Source: Ectothiorhodospiraceae bacterium (GTDB lineage: Bacteria > Pseudomonadota > Gammaproteobacteria > SZUA-152). Taken from it: a stretch of DNA of 52,826 bases. Under the pieces are notes generated by a model. That model had not been told where the DNA came from. It made no database searches and saw only the letters and a program-made list of their open reading frames with translations. A program made the translations under genes and the position numbers. Below, one piece after another: positions 1 through 8,377 of this stretch. The DNA lies in the NCBI GenBank assembly GCA_002401775.2, contig NVUB02000225.1, positions 1-52,826 on the forward strand, given 5' to 3'. How positions within the stretch are numbered: position 1 is the stretch's first letter; the number at the start of each line of letters is the position of its first letter.

Positions 1-335
1 AATCCATTTGAGTCTGATAGTTTGCTTCGCTGCATTGCCTCTCAATTGCGGTGTTAGCTATTTTAGGGAATGAGATATGAATGGTGGATATGCAACGGTT
101 GGAGGTGATTTCAATCGTTTTTTCGACACTAGGGCTTACTAGGGCTTATATGGACACCGGCTTACCGGCTTATATGGACACCCATCTTAGCAAACACAAT
201 AAATTACTTGTAAATCATATGCTTAGCGTGAGTTTTGTCAGATTTGTTTTATTTCTTTGCATGGGTGTCTGGTTTGCTCTTGCTTGGGATCGACTGAAAC
301 ACTACCTAAGCTTTACTCCTTTGCCCACACCAGAG
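1..335. other. Non-coding lead-in with short duplications
   Basis: I see no convincing gene here. An open frame at 81-374 lacks a ribosome binding site and runs into intron sequence, so it is probably not a gene. The stretch at about 128-186 holds overlapping direct duplications (ACTAGGGCTT twice, then GGCTTATATGGACACC-type units). A GGGTGTCTGG motif near 261 recurs at several mobile-element edges in this window. Positions 20-60 end in a GTTAGCT core that weakly resembles an attC end, but this is not strong enough to call. Confidence 0.4.
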
Positions 336-490
336 TGTTGCGCAAAGAAGGCCTTAACCAAAGTATGGTGGTAGAGTTGTGAAATCTTTGCTGACTGCGA
401 AAGCGAGTACAACCGAGGAGCCCCGTGAGGGAAAATTTCATGCGGGGATCTGTGCGGGGGACGCTGAGCAATCAGCGTTCCTACCGTGAC
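336..490 (+). mobile_element. 3' end of a group II intron (domains V and VI), truncated
   Basis: Positions 418-450 fold as a group II intron domain V: a GAGCCCCG / CGGGGATC outer stem, an inner stem with mostly wobble pairs and a GAAA-type loop. Positions 451-490 fold as domain VI, a hairpin GACGCTGA-GCAA-TCAGCGTTC followed by CCTACC, which carries a candidate branch-point A, and a terminal AC. Intron 3' ends of the AY type are expected for this class. No reverse transcriptase gene is present upstream, so this is a remnant. Its position directly before integron-type cassettes fits the group IIC-attC introns, which are known to insert at attC sites. The domain V fold is seen in the sequence; the subclass is inferred. 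Confidence 0.7.
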
Positions 491-509
491 TGTTTAAAAA
501 AGGAAAAGT

Positions 510-983
510 ATGGCTACGTGGCAATTCTCAGCAAATCTTATTCCTAGGTCATGGGCTATTGAGAATAAATATAGCTCATCATTATTATATACTGAGGAAG
601 GTTACGATACTGAGGAAGCATGGAAAGAGAATCAGCCTAAGCCAGAATTTATAGATATATTGTCAAATATGCTCCCGCCAGCAGAGTCATGGAGTAAAGA
701 CTTGCTGTGTTGGGGTAATGAAGAAGAGCATGATATTCAGGTTGGGTATGAAAACAAATTGATTGAGGGTATTCATATTCGTCTAGATCTAAATCAGAAG
801 CTCAGCGGTATAATAGTTAAGTTAATAAAAGTGGCAAAAGAACTAGATTGTGTTCTCTTCTTCCCAGAATTAAGGACTGTTACTGAGGCAAGTGAATTCG
901 AGTTAAAAAATGCATTACAAAAATCAAGAGCAGCGAAAATTGTTAAAGATCCACATAGGTTTATAGATGAACTGCAAAAATAA
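510..983 (+). CDS. Hypothetical protein, integron cassette gene
   Basis: A 157-residue soluble protein of a family I do not recognise. It has no signal peptide or membrane segment, is acidic in its first half and has a Lys-rich C-terminal helix-like region. The start is well supported by an AAGGAAAAG Shine-Dalgarno sequence a few bases upstream. The stop codon is followed immediately by an attC-like site (984-1049), the normal layout of a single-gene integron cassette. Base composition is clearly AT-rich compared with the dsr region at the other end of the window, consistent with acquired DNA. Immunity, toxin-antitoxin or metabolic roles are all possible; nothing in the sequence decides. Confidence 0.75.
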   Translation: MATWQFSANLIPRSWAIENKYSSSLLYTEEGYDTEEAWKENQPKPEFIDILSNMLPPAESWSKDLLCWGNEEEHDIQVGYENKLIEGIHIRLDLNQKLSGIIVKLIKVAKELDCVLFFPELRTVTEASEFELKNALQKSRAAKIVKDPHRFIDELQK

Positions 984-1049
984 ACATAACAAATCGTTAA
1001 ACCAGATCGGCGCAAAAGACGCGCCTCCAGGTTAACTCAAACGTTAGAT
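984..1049 (+). repeat. attC-like integron recombination site
   Basis: The 66-base segment begins ACATAACAAATCGTTAAACC and ends in GTTAACTCAAACGTTAGAT. Its right core, GTTAGAT, fits the GTTRRRY attC consensus, and the centre forms a GGCGC-AAAAGAC-GCGCC hairpin. The outer arms GTTAAACC and GGTTAAC are also complementary, as attC folding requires. The left core has a mismatch to RYYYAAC. The start and centre of this site are repeated almost exactly at 25149-25212. Confidence 0.75.
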
Positions 1050-1064
1050 TCTCAAGGAAAATTT

Positions 1065-2006
1065 ATGGCATACCCTATACATAGAAAACTTGTAATTGCC
1101 GTTTCATCAAGCGCATTATTTAACTTGTCAGAATCTGATAAAGTTTTTAGAGAAAAAGGTGAAGATGGATATAGAGAATATCAGAAAATTAATATTGATA
1201 ATACGTTAGAGAAAGGTGTCGCTTTCCCTTTTATAAAACGATTTTTATATCTAAATGAAGTTTTCAGTGATAAAGAACCTGTCGAGGTAGTACTTCTATC
1301 TAAAAATGATCCTGAGACTGGTCTTCGAGTTTTTAGATCTATAAAAACATATGGCCTTAACATTTCTAGAGCAGCATTCATGACCGGACGTTCTCCTTAC
1401 GAATTTATTCCTGCATTCAATGTTTCTTTGTTTTTGTCGGCAAATACACAAGATGTTGTAAATGCTATTAACGCCGGTTTTCCTGCCGGTATGGTAATGC
1501 CATCAGAAATAACTGATGATGATAAAGACAAAGAGCTCAGAGTTGCTTTTGATTTTGATGGAGTTATTGCGGATGACGAATCAGAAAAAATTTTTAAAGG
1601 TACAAATTTAGACGGTTTTGTATCCCATGAAGAGGAAAATGTGGACGTCCCTCATAATTCAGGTCCTTTAGGTGTCTTATTTACTAAGTTGGCATTTATG
1701 CAAGAGCTGGAGAGAAAAAAGAAGTTGGCTGATAAATCGTATGAAAGAATCATTCGAATTTCTATAGTCACCGCAAGAGCTGCTCCTACTCATGAGAGAG
1801 TTGTAACAACACTTAAAAAGTGGGGAGTAAGTGCAGATGATACATTCTTTCTAGGAGGTATGGAAAAACATAGAATATTAGAAATTTTAAAACCTCATAT
1901 ATTTTTCGATGATCAAATTAGCCATTTGAAATCATCAGCTGGCAACGTGCCAATGGTTCATGTGCCTTTCGGTATTGCAAATAAAGAATCTAACAAATTC
2001 AATTAA
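1065..2006 (+). CDS. Cytosolic 5'-nucleotidase, cN-I type (5_nucleotidase family)
   Basis: This 313-residue protein resembles the cytosolic cN-I 5'-nucleotidases, HAD-fold enzymes that dephosphorylate nucleoside 5'-monophosphates. The HAD motif I is visible as FDFDGVIADDE (about residues 163-173), motif II as the Thr in SIVTARA (about 239), and the acidic motif IV as FFDDQ (about 287). Length is about right for the family, and no signal peptide is seen, so it should act in the cytoplasm. AAGGAAAA precedes the start. It is the first gene of a three-gene cassette lying between two attC-like sites; the next gene begins 24 bases after its stop. Standalone nucleotidases of this family are uncommon in integron cassettes, and the partners suggest a stress or defence role, which is inference. 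Confidence 0.8.
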   Translation: MAYPIHRKLVIAVSSSALFNLSESDKVFREKGEDGYREYQKINIDNTLEKGVAFPFIKRFLYLNEVFSDKEPVEVVLLSKNDPETGLRVFRSIKTYGLNISRAAFMTGRSPYEFIPAFNVSLFLSANTQDVVNAINAGFPAGMVMPSEITDDDKDKELRVAFDFDGVIADDESEKIFKGTNLDGFVSHEEENVDVPHNSGPLGVLFTKLAFMQELERKKKLADKSYERIIRISIVTARAAPTHERVVTTLKKWGVSADDTFFLGGMEKHRILEILKPHIFFDDQISHLKSSAGNVPMVHVPFGIANKESNKFN

Positions 2007-2030
2007 ACGGAAAATTTTAGAGGGAAATTC

Positions 2031-2972
2031 ATGGAAGAGATTCTATCCAAAAAACATTACAGACGATCATTTTACTTGTTGGTTTTTCTTGCCTTAACCA
2101 TATGTATTATTTTTCGATTTATAGTTTTACCTAATTATGATAAACAATTTAATATTGACTGGTTAAATATGTCAGCCTCTCTTCTTGATAGCTTTGTCAT
2201 TTCAATGATTATTACAGTTTTTATTGGTAGTTTCGTGTTTTGGCTTAAACCAGAAATATTAAAAAAATCACAACTAGATATTATTCATCCTATAGAAATA
2301 AGTCCGTTGTTAAAAAAAGCAGCTGTTGATAGTAGGACATGGGTTTTTAAAGGTTCATGTGGGCGCTACACACGTGCTACCACTTTACCTATGATGACAG
2401 AAGCAGCAAAGAATGAAGGGATTGGTAGAGATGTAAAAATCACACTAATTGATCCAAAAAATCAATTGCTTTGCGAAGAATATGCAAATTATAGGAAAAG
2501 TTTAAAATCATCCGATGGAAAGAGTGGATGGACTGTGGAAAAAGTACAAGAAGAAATAATTGCCACTATTATAACAGCGTTGAAATATAGATACAGAGAG
2601 CCATTAATGTCCATACAAATTCATTTAATGGATCATTTTTCGGCATTTAGATTGGATATTTCAGATAAATATGTAGTGATTACAAAAGAAGATAAAGATG
2701 CTTCTGGATTGAGAGCAGATAGTAATACCTATTTTTACGATTCATATAAAGATGATGTAAGGCTCACTGAACGACAATCACGCGAAGTTAACTATTCGAA
2801 TCCTTTTCCAAATGGAAAAGATCTAAATGAGCAGGAGATAAGAGAACTCATTATTGGTGCTGAAATTGTCGACGAGAATATTATAGAACACTTGAAGATA
2901 GATAATATATTGTCTGGAGTTAATAACCCCACGGATCCTTATTCATCAAAAATTAAATTTCCATGGCAATAA
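2031..2972 (+). CDS. Two-TM membrane protein with unknown cytoplasmic domain
   Basis: A 313-residue protein with two N-terminal hydrophobic helices (about residues 13-32 and 48-71) separated by a short external loop, followed by a roughly 240-residue soluble domain. The soluble part opens with WVFKGSCGRYTRATTLP, a conspicuous conserved-looking motif, followed by an alpha/beta segment (VKITLIDPKNQLL). I do not recognise the family. The architecture (short TM hairpin plus cytoplasmic sensor or enzyme domain) resembles effectors of several nucleotide-signalling defence systems, but that is analogy only. A GAGGG Shine-Dalgarno sequence precedes the ATG. The next gene starts inside its 3' end, a 10-base overlap, so the two are probably translationally coupled. 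Confidence 0.75.
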   Translation: MEEILSKKHYRRSFYLLVFLALTICIIFRFIVLPNYDKQFNIDWLNMSASLLDSFVISMIITVFIGSFVFWLKPEILKKSQLDIIHPIEISPLLKKAAVDSRTWVFKGSCGRYTRATTLPMMTEAAKNEGIGRDVKITLIDPKNQLLCEEYANYRKSLKSSDGKSGWTVEKVQEEIIATIITALKYRYREPLMSIQIHLMDHFSAFRLDISDKYVVITKEDKDASGLRADSNTYFYDSYKDDVRLTERQSREVNYSNPFPNGKDLNEQEIRELIIGAEIVDENIIEHLKIDNILSGVNNPTDPYSSKIKFPWQ

Positions 2973-3568
2973 TTGACGATTTTCTTGAGATATTAAACGA
3001 AGATGATTCTCAGTTGGACTACTTCATTAATTATTCATTAGATAATTCCTTACCTTTTATTTGGCACCCTTTAGGTTTTATCGTATGTAAAATTGCCTCA
3101 AATAATGATCAAAATTTACGCCTTCACATCTGGCCTAAAAATGGAGGAAAAGAACAAGAACCATGCTGGCTGATACATAATCACATTTTTTCATTTCAAA
3201 GCTGGGTTTTAAATGGGAAAGTTGAGAACATTGAATATAGATTGGACTATAATAACTCAGAATATTGTATTTACGAGGCATCATATAGCAAAAACCGATC
3301 TTTGCTTTCAAAAACTAATATAGAAGTTAGTATACATGAAACTCAAAGATATATAGTTCAACGTGGCGACAAATACAATATCAGTGCAAGTGTATTTCAC
3401 GAATCTAAAAGCGTCGGTAACGATATAGCTGTTACGGTTCTTCACACAATTGATTCTAGTAAAAATAATCCGCGTGTAATCGGCGATATAACTGGAAAAG
3501 AAAATTATAGATACGAAAGGCAACAGCTTACAAAGGAAGAAATTCGCTATGAGATATACAAAATCTAA
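2963..3568 (+). CDS. Cupin-like protein, third gene of the cassette operon
   Basis: A 201-residue soluble protein. The central part looks like a cupin barrel: LRLHIWP, then WLIHNHIFSFQSWVLNGK with a paired-His segment, then IVQRGDKYNISASVFHES with a further His, the spacing of the two cupin motifs. These His residues could hold a metal, as in cysteine dioxygenase-type cupins, but the substrate is unknown. The ATG lies within the end of the preceding gene. The last codons overlap the left core of an attC-like site (3563-3659), so the cassette ends directly after this gene. The cupin fold is inferred from motif spacing. Confidence 0.7.
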   Translation: MAIIDDFLEILNEDDSQLDYFINYSLDNSLPFIWHPLGFIVCKIASNNDQNLRLHIWPKNGGKEQEPCWLIHNHIFSFQSWVLNGKVENIEYRLDYNNSEYCIYEASYSKNRSLLSKTNIEVSIHETQRYIVQRGDKYNISASVFHESKSVGNDIAVTVLHTIDSSKNNPRVIGDITGKENYRYERQQLTKEEIRYEIYKI

Positions 3569-3659
3569 CAATAGCATTCAACGGATTGACGTCAGCGTGG
3601 TTTAACTGTGTATTCGCTATGGCCCATTTAAGCCACACTGACGCCAACCGCAGTTAAGA
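3563..3659 (+). repeat. attC-like integron recombination site (97 bases)
   Basis: The left core ATCTAAC fits RYYYAAC and overlaps the stop codon of the cupin-like gene. The arms GGATTGACGTCAGCGTGGTTTAA and TTTAAGCCACACTGACGCCAACC are imperfectly complementary and would form the long attC stem. The right core reads GTTAAGA, one base off GTTRRRY. Directly after it AGTTAAGAGGACAC is duplicated, which may have altered the end of the site. From there to 3866 I see only this duplication and AT-rich sequence. Confidence 0.6.
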
Positions 3660-3866
3660 GGACACAGTTAAGAGGACACCCACCTTAAGGTAATAACAAA
3701 TTCTTAAAAAATATGCATCGCTATTTCCGTCTTAAAAAGTCAGATTCAAGGGGGTTAGGATTTTGAAGGATGTTTTTTCTGAAAAATTGGATTAATCAGA
3801 AATTCTAGGTACACGTATTCTCAGCATTGCGCTGATGATGGTGTTTTGTAGGGGAGGTTTGTTTCG

Positions 3867-4915
3867 TCAGCTAGGAAAATACTGTTTACAGCTGAATATA
3901 CCGGGCGTTCGTTCATAGCCGAGTTTTTTGCAGGCTTCTTTCAGTTTTTCGACAGACCCAACAAGGCCTTTAAAGGGACTTTCAAAGTTTTTGGTGAGAT
4001 ATATCCAGTGCTTGGTTTCAATGTTTAACCTGTTTAGTATTGGCGGCATGTTTTCAGGTATAGCGCCTCGCTTGTCCTCGCGGAGAATTTTTCCCGTCCA
4101 ATCAACCAGTTCCAGGTAGTCTGTTAATCGAAAGGGAAGACCTTTCGGCATATCTTCTTTGGGGTTGCCGGCGAATATCGATAGTTGTTTATCTTGTTGT
4201 TGAGGGTGGTTGGGCTGCGTTGCTTTCTGAACCTTGCTCAGGCGCTTTTGAATGCTGGTGTGGTCAGAAGTCTCCGGTGTTTTCGCCATACCTGCCCGCA
4301 CAGGATTAAGGTCAACGTAAGCCATGCAGGCAAGAAGGGCAAGTTCGTCAAGCAAGGCTTGTGATTTGAAGCGGCCTTCCCAGAATCGTCCTGTACAATT
4401 ATCTTCAGTATTAGCCTGGCGAGCAATGGTCTCATTTAACACGCGCATGAACCAACTGATGTTCGTGAGTCGGCTTCGCCACTCCTTAACGCTTTTATCG
4501 AGAAGTTTCAGTTCGGGGTCGCTGAGTTCTTCCCCCTTTTGAAAACGCTGCGAGAATACGGTGCCTGAAAACAACTGATGCCACTGATGCCACTGATGAA
4601 TAACGTCTGATTGGCCCCAGCTTTCCGCCTTTTCACGATCAATATGAAATACCACATGATAGTGATTAGACATAATGGCGTAAGCACAGATATCGACGGC
4701 AAAGATACTGGCCAATTCCAGCAATTTATCTTCAACCCACTGGCGTCGATGCTCGTAACTGTTGCCCCTCTTTATGTCAGGAAAGTTGATCGCTACCACA
4801 GAGAAAGGCCCGACGGAGTGCCTGCCCCACGAAGTGTTTTGGGTACGCATCGTGAAACACAGTGATAGTAGGGGGTAGCCTCTAGAGAGACTTGCGCATA
4901 GCGGGGTTTTGGCAT
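3867..4915 (-). pseudogene. REP-associated tyrosine transposase (RAYT, Y1_Tnp family), frameshifted
   Basis: From ATG at 4915 the protein begins MPKPRYAQVSLEATPYYHCV, the usual start of RAYT-like transposases. The rest includes the HUH motif (SNHYHVVFHID), the ENCTGRFWEGRFKSQ block and LLACMAYVDLNPVRA, but in a different reading frame. Two changes lie between the frames: about 29 extra bases near 4831-4859 after the SRCV codons, and a second indel close to 4780-4790. The same 29-base insertion is present in another copy at 28620-28957. A 9-base tandem duplication (WHQ codons, about 4575-4597) is also present. RAYTs mobilise or maintain REP palindromes, and REP-like hairpins occur near 40 and 42 kb. 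Unless the frames are joined by recoding, the gene is inactive. Confidence 0.8.
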
Positions 4916-5308
4916 GGTTAACTCCTTTAACCAGTGTGTAGGGATGTTGGGCTTGATGGAATAAGCTGTCAACACTTATTATGGATGTCCGCATTGGAAT
5001 CCTCGCATTGGAATCTTGGATGTCCGCATTGGAATCTGCAACAATGTCAGCATTATTACGTTCATGTTTCTTAGTCGATCTGCTATATACTCTATAATTT
5101 TGGATCATCAATAGCGGTAAATTATTTTGGTAGGGGTTTTCTTAAGCAAGCTGTCCTTTTTATAACGCTTTTATAACGACCACGCCTGCTTGCAGTAAAA
5201 GCAGAGGGAGTCTATGCTTAGGCGGTGATAGAAATAGACAACGATAAGTAGTGGGCAATATAATTTTAGTGAAAAATATAAAACTACATATTTATGGAAG
5301 AAGCTACA

Positions 5309-5851
5309 ATGACTCTAGAGACGGATTTTTCAAGTAAAAATACAACAAACCCAAATAACGAATCTGAATGGACGGAGACAGGATCAGTTTTGGGGAAAGT
5401 AAAAATAACGATTTATAAAAAGGATGAGTTTGGAAGCATAACTGGGGGCGACTTTGGGCCTGGCAAGGCTAATGAAACTGAAGGTATCTCATATTTTTGG
5501 AGTTTACCAATCGCTAACATATGCAATGGATCTGATCAAACTTTGGTCATGAATACATTGTCGAGTTGTATGAGTGTTATTGGGGGAGTGGCTCAGACTA
5601 GTTGCCAGTCTTATTCACTGGTTTGTAGTGGCGACTATGACGGAGAAAAAGTCAGTATCGCTGGAGTAGCCAACACCGGTGGTACAACACCAACAGGCGG
5701 TCAGCTTCAAACTCATGGAATAGGTATTGACCTTAGTTCTGTTAATGACCCTGGGTTTTCTGATTTGAGAAAGTTGCCTGTAGGCATCTATATCGCTCAA
5801 CCAATTTCTCAAGAGACCAAAAGAATTCTTGGAATTATTATCAAAGAGTAG
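5309..5851 (+). CDS. Hypothetical protein, unknown family
   Basis: About 180 residues from ATG 5309. An earlier in-frame ATG at 5294 exists, but GGAAG lies 8 bases before 5309 and supports the later start. There is no signal peptide or membrane helix. The sequence is Gly/Ser/Thr-rich and beta-like, with a Cys-containing middle (ANICNG, SSCMSV, QTSCQS, LVCSGDY) and GIYIAQPIS near the end. Its style resembles the beta-rich proteins encoded at 7.5-26.7 kb, but I see no clear homology to them. It stands alone between RAYT remnants and nnrS. Confidence 0.6.
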   Translation: MTLETDFSSKNTTNPNNESEWTETGSVLGKVKITIYKKDEFGSITGGDFGPGKANETEGISYFWSLPIANICNGSDQTLVMNTLSSCMSVIGGVAQTSCQSYSLVCSGDYDGEKVSIAGVANTGGTTPTGGQLQTHGIGIDLSSVNDPGFSDLRKLPVGIYIAQPISQETKRILGIIIKE

Positions 5852-5910
5852 CTATATAACGGAATCACAGCTATTAGATCAAACATAACAGACAAGACTT
5901 TATTTGAATT

Positions 5911-5960
5911 AAAGCCCAACGGAGGCAACGAGAAACACTGTGATAGTAGGGCGTAGCCTC
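5911..5960 (-). pseudogene. RAYT N-terminal fragment without the 29-base insertion
   Basis: Read on the minus strand, this scrap encodes EATPYYHSVSRCLRWAL, matching the RAYT N-terminus across the point where the two larger copies carry a 29-base insertion. It is therefore a useful witness for the uninterrupted ancestral reading frame. Nothing else of the gene is left here. Confidence 0.55.
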
Positions 5961-6039
5961 TACAATGGAGGTTAGATTGAGATGCCTGACGATTCAATGG
6001 TTCACACTCAACTCGCCATACTATTAGATTGAGTGGTCT

Positions 6040-7227
6040 ATGCCAATAACCGAGCCACATACATCTGGAAACGCTTTATTCAGTCTGGGGTTCAGGCCGT
6101 TTTTCCTCATGGGTAGTGTGTTCGCTATCATTGCAGCCATTCTCTGGACTCTGAGTTATCAGTTCAACTTACCCATTCTGCCCGATACCCGGCTTAGTAA
6201 TGTGCATTGGCATGCGCATGAGATGATCTATGGTTATGTGATGGCGGTTATCGTTGGGTTTCTGTTAACGGCCGTTAAAAATTGGACAGGTATTCAGACG
6301 ACAGATGGTTTTGCGTTGTTTGTGCTTGCGGGTATCTGGCTGTTAGCGAGGTTAATGCCATATTTGCCCATTAGCAATGCCTTGGCGGCGATGGCGATTT
6401 TCGACTTACTCTTTAATCTACTGGTCTGCGTACTAATATTCCTGCCAATCGCGAGGGTAAAACAATGGCAACACATGGGTATTTGGGCAAGGTTGGTCCT
6501 CCTTTTTGTTGGCAATCTGTTGTTCTACCTTGGGTTGTTCGATTTATTGGATAACGGCATTCCCATGGGGCTTTATACCGGGCTATATACCGTTATTTCA
6601 TTGATCATGTTGATGGGCCACAGAGTCATCCCGTTCTTTATTGAAAAGGGCGTTGGTTATCCCGTCACACTTAAGCATTATCCGTGGATCAATGTTGCAA
6701 GCTTGCCACTGATGTTGGCGTTTTTAATTACTGAAGTTTATTATCCGTTGCCGGTGTATGCGGCGGTGAGTGCAATCTTGCTGGCCAGTATTCATGCGTT
6801 GCGTTTGTTGGGTTGGTACAGCAGTGGTATTTGGAAAAAACCGCTGTTATGGATACTCTTTATTGGCTATAGCTGGATTGTTGTGGGATTTATTTTGTAT
6901 GCATTGGCTTATTTTTTCAATATCAATCTGCTACTGGCTGTACATGCATTCGCTTATGGCAGTGTTGGTATGATGACTATGGGTATGATGGCTCGCGTCG
7001 CGCTCGGGCACACCGGGCGTGATGCGTTTAATCCGCCCTTTATTTTACTGCCTATATTCCTGCTGATGCTTGCCGGTAGTATCGTGCGTGTATTATTTCC
7101 GCTGCTGGTGGCACAGTATGACAATGCCTGGATTCTGCTTTCGCAGCTTCTCTGGGTTCTCGCTTTTATGATATTCACGGCAGTTTATTTTCCCGTGCTG
7201 GTAAAAGTGGCACAAGATAAAAAATAG
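6040..7227 (+). CDS. nnrS: NnrS family protein, haem/copper membrane protein linked to nitric oxide stress
   Basis: A 395-residue polytopic membrane protein with about twelve hydrophobic helices. The N-terminal motif LFSLGFRPFFLMGS and the following HWHAHEMIYGY (about residues 56-66) are hallmarks of NnrS. The family has been reported to bind haem and copper and to protect cells from nitric oxide and reactive nitrogen species. Further His residues (MGHRVIPFF, VHAFAYGSVGMM, ALGHTGR) sit in positions typical of the family. The start ATG has only a weak GAGTGG upstream. It is monocistronic here, but a NarX/NarL-like pair in the same window suggests that this organism meets nitrogen oxides. Confidence 0.9.
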   Translation: MPITEPHTSGNALFSLGFRPFFLMGSVFAIIAAILWTLSYQFNLPILPDTRLSNVHWHAHEMIYGYVMAVIVGFLLTAVKNWTGIQTTDGFALFVLAGIWLLARLMPYLPISNALAAMAIFDLLFNLLVCVLIFLPIARVKQWQHMGIWARLVLLFVGNLLFYLGLFDLLDNGIPMGLYTGLYTVISLIMLMGHRVIPFFIEKGVGYPVTLKHYPWINVASLPLMLAFLITEVYYPLPVYAAVSAILLASIHALRLLGWYSSGIWKKPLLWILFIGYSWIVVGFILYALAYFFNINLLLAVHAFAYGSVGMMTMGMMARVALGHTGRDAFNPPFILLPIFLLMLAGSIVRVLFPLLVAQYDNAWILLSQLLWVLAFMIFTAVYFPVLVKVAQDKK

Positions 7228-7555
7228 TCAGCCGTTAAGATAACAAGGGCCGGGACACCCAAAGAGTGTGTTATGGCGCTATGTGAGCAGAACATGGGCA
7301 CGTTAAGGTAGAAGGTCACTCAGGTTTTATTGTTCTCGGACAATTCATTGCTCAAAAAATAAACAATGCAAATTCATGGGAGAAAGAAACAGGCCTTAGG
7401 ATTGAGTATAATCAGGGGGTTACCGGGTAATGTGACCCAACTCCCGGGTTGTGCGGCTTTATGTAAATTGGGCGGTGTGCATACATTGGTTTGTTATAAA
7501 TAGGTTTGTCATAAATTGGTTGTCATAAATTAGTTTGTCATAATAGGATTAAATC
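7228..7555. other. Intergenic region upstream of the small beta-rich gene
   Basis: A 47-codon open frame without a start codon (7287 to about 7430, plus strand) reads like protein (ending KETGLRIEYNQGVTG) and may be a gene scrap. A GGGACACCC motif lies near 7253. Positions 7486-7543 hold a separate tandem repeat. I see no clear promoter. Confidence 0.35.
7486..7543 (+). repeat. Four imperfect tandem copies of a 14-15-base unit
   Basis: Units at 7486-7500, 7501-7515, 7516-7529 and 7530-7543 all follow T(T/A)GGTTTGT(C/T)ATAAA. The array ends a few bases before the AGGA Shine-Dalgarno sequence of the following TTG-started gene, so it lies in its leader or promoter. Confidence 0.8.
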
Positions 7556-8377
7556 TTGAGCAAACTTTATAGAGTGATGCTTTGTGATGGTATGAAAAGT
7601 ATACAAGAAAGAAAGGCAAAGAGGTCTTCTGTATATTCCCGTTTGAGTGAACTAATGCGCTCTTTTGTCCCATCGGTTTTTATTGCTCTTTTCCTGCTGG
7701 CCAGCGGAGTGGGTTTAATCTTTGCTGCTACTTCTGCCGAAGCAATAACGTTTGAGCCGGTAAAAACTGAATCAGTTAAGGTCACTGGAAAGATAGTTGA
7801 TCGTTATTTTTTTGTAGAGTTCAACACATTGTCATTCATTGACCCTGTTGCAGCACAGTACTTTATCTCGGCCTTCGAAAACCAGCAGATACCGTATGAC
7901 GGAAAGCATGAACCTGTCGCTTCCGATAAAATGACTTGCTCCACCTCTCATTGCAGTTATGCGCTAGAGGCACCTATTAGCGAGGTGCCGTATATTGTTG
8001 GCATCGGCAGCAGTGATTCGATAAATACTATATCAGCAACATTGAGCTTTGTGCCGGGAAAAAGTGATGGGGTTCCGTTTAATCCGTCAGTTAGCGTCGC
8101 TGAAATTGGCATCAACAGCGTTATTGTCGCTTATCAAATGCCGTTGGGGTACCGCCCCAGTGATTCAAAAGCTTGGGTAGGAATATGGGTGGGAGAGGCA
8201 AGTAGCACCATTCCACCTATGGGAAAAGCAGACGTTGACTCAGTCCAGTCTGATGGTACCCAGGGGATAAACGGTATAAAAATTCAAACCGACGCGACCT
8301 ACACCGTAGGATTTATGTCCGGACCGAACAGTAAAGATATAGTGGCTATTGCCACAATTAAAACTGCATCCTACTGA
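7556..8377 (+). CDS. Secreted or membrane-anchored tandem beta-domain protein, paralogue of the 8867 gene
   Basis: 273 residues if started at TTG 7556 (AGGA 7 bases upstream); ATG 7577 and 7592 are alternatives. A hydrophobic stretch at about residues 39-61, followed by AEA, looks like a long signal peptide or anchor. The mature part has two similar domains of about 95 residues. The second holds SVIVAYQM, AWVGIWVG and TYTVGFMSGPNSKDIVA, matching the protein encoded at 8867-9541 (SIVATF, NWIGLWQG, TYTLAYASGPNKSDIVA). The function is unknown. The pair precedes the giant-protein operon, so they may be surface or accessory components; that is inference from position. Confidence 0.7.
   Translation: MSKLYRVMLCDGMKSIQERKAKRSSVYSRLSELMRSFVPSVFIALFLLASGVGLIFAATSAEAITFEPVKTESVKVTGKIVDRYFFVEFNTLSFIDPVAAQYFISAFENQQIPYDGKHEPVASDKMTCSTSHCSYALEAPISEVPYIVGIGSSDSINTISATLSFVPGKSDGVPFNPSVSVAEIGINSVIVAYQMPLGYRPSDSKAWVGIWVGEASSTIPPMGKADVDSVQSDGTQGINGIKIQTDATYTVGFMSGPNSKDIVAIATIKTASY

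Noticed and set aside
20-60. Possible attC end (GCGGTGTTAGCT) near the window start
   Set aside because: The core departs from GTTRRRY and the left half lies outside the window or is absent.
81-374. Open reading frame of 97 codons
   Set aside because: It lacks a ribosome binding site, runs through tandem duplications and ends within the intron remnant, so it is not a credible gene.
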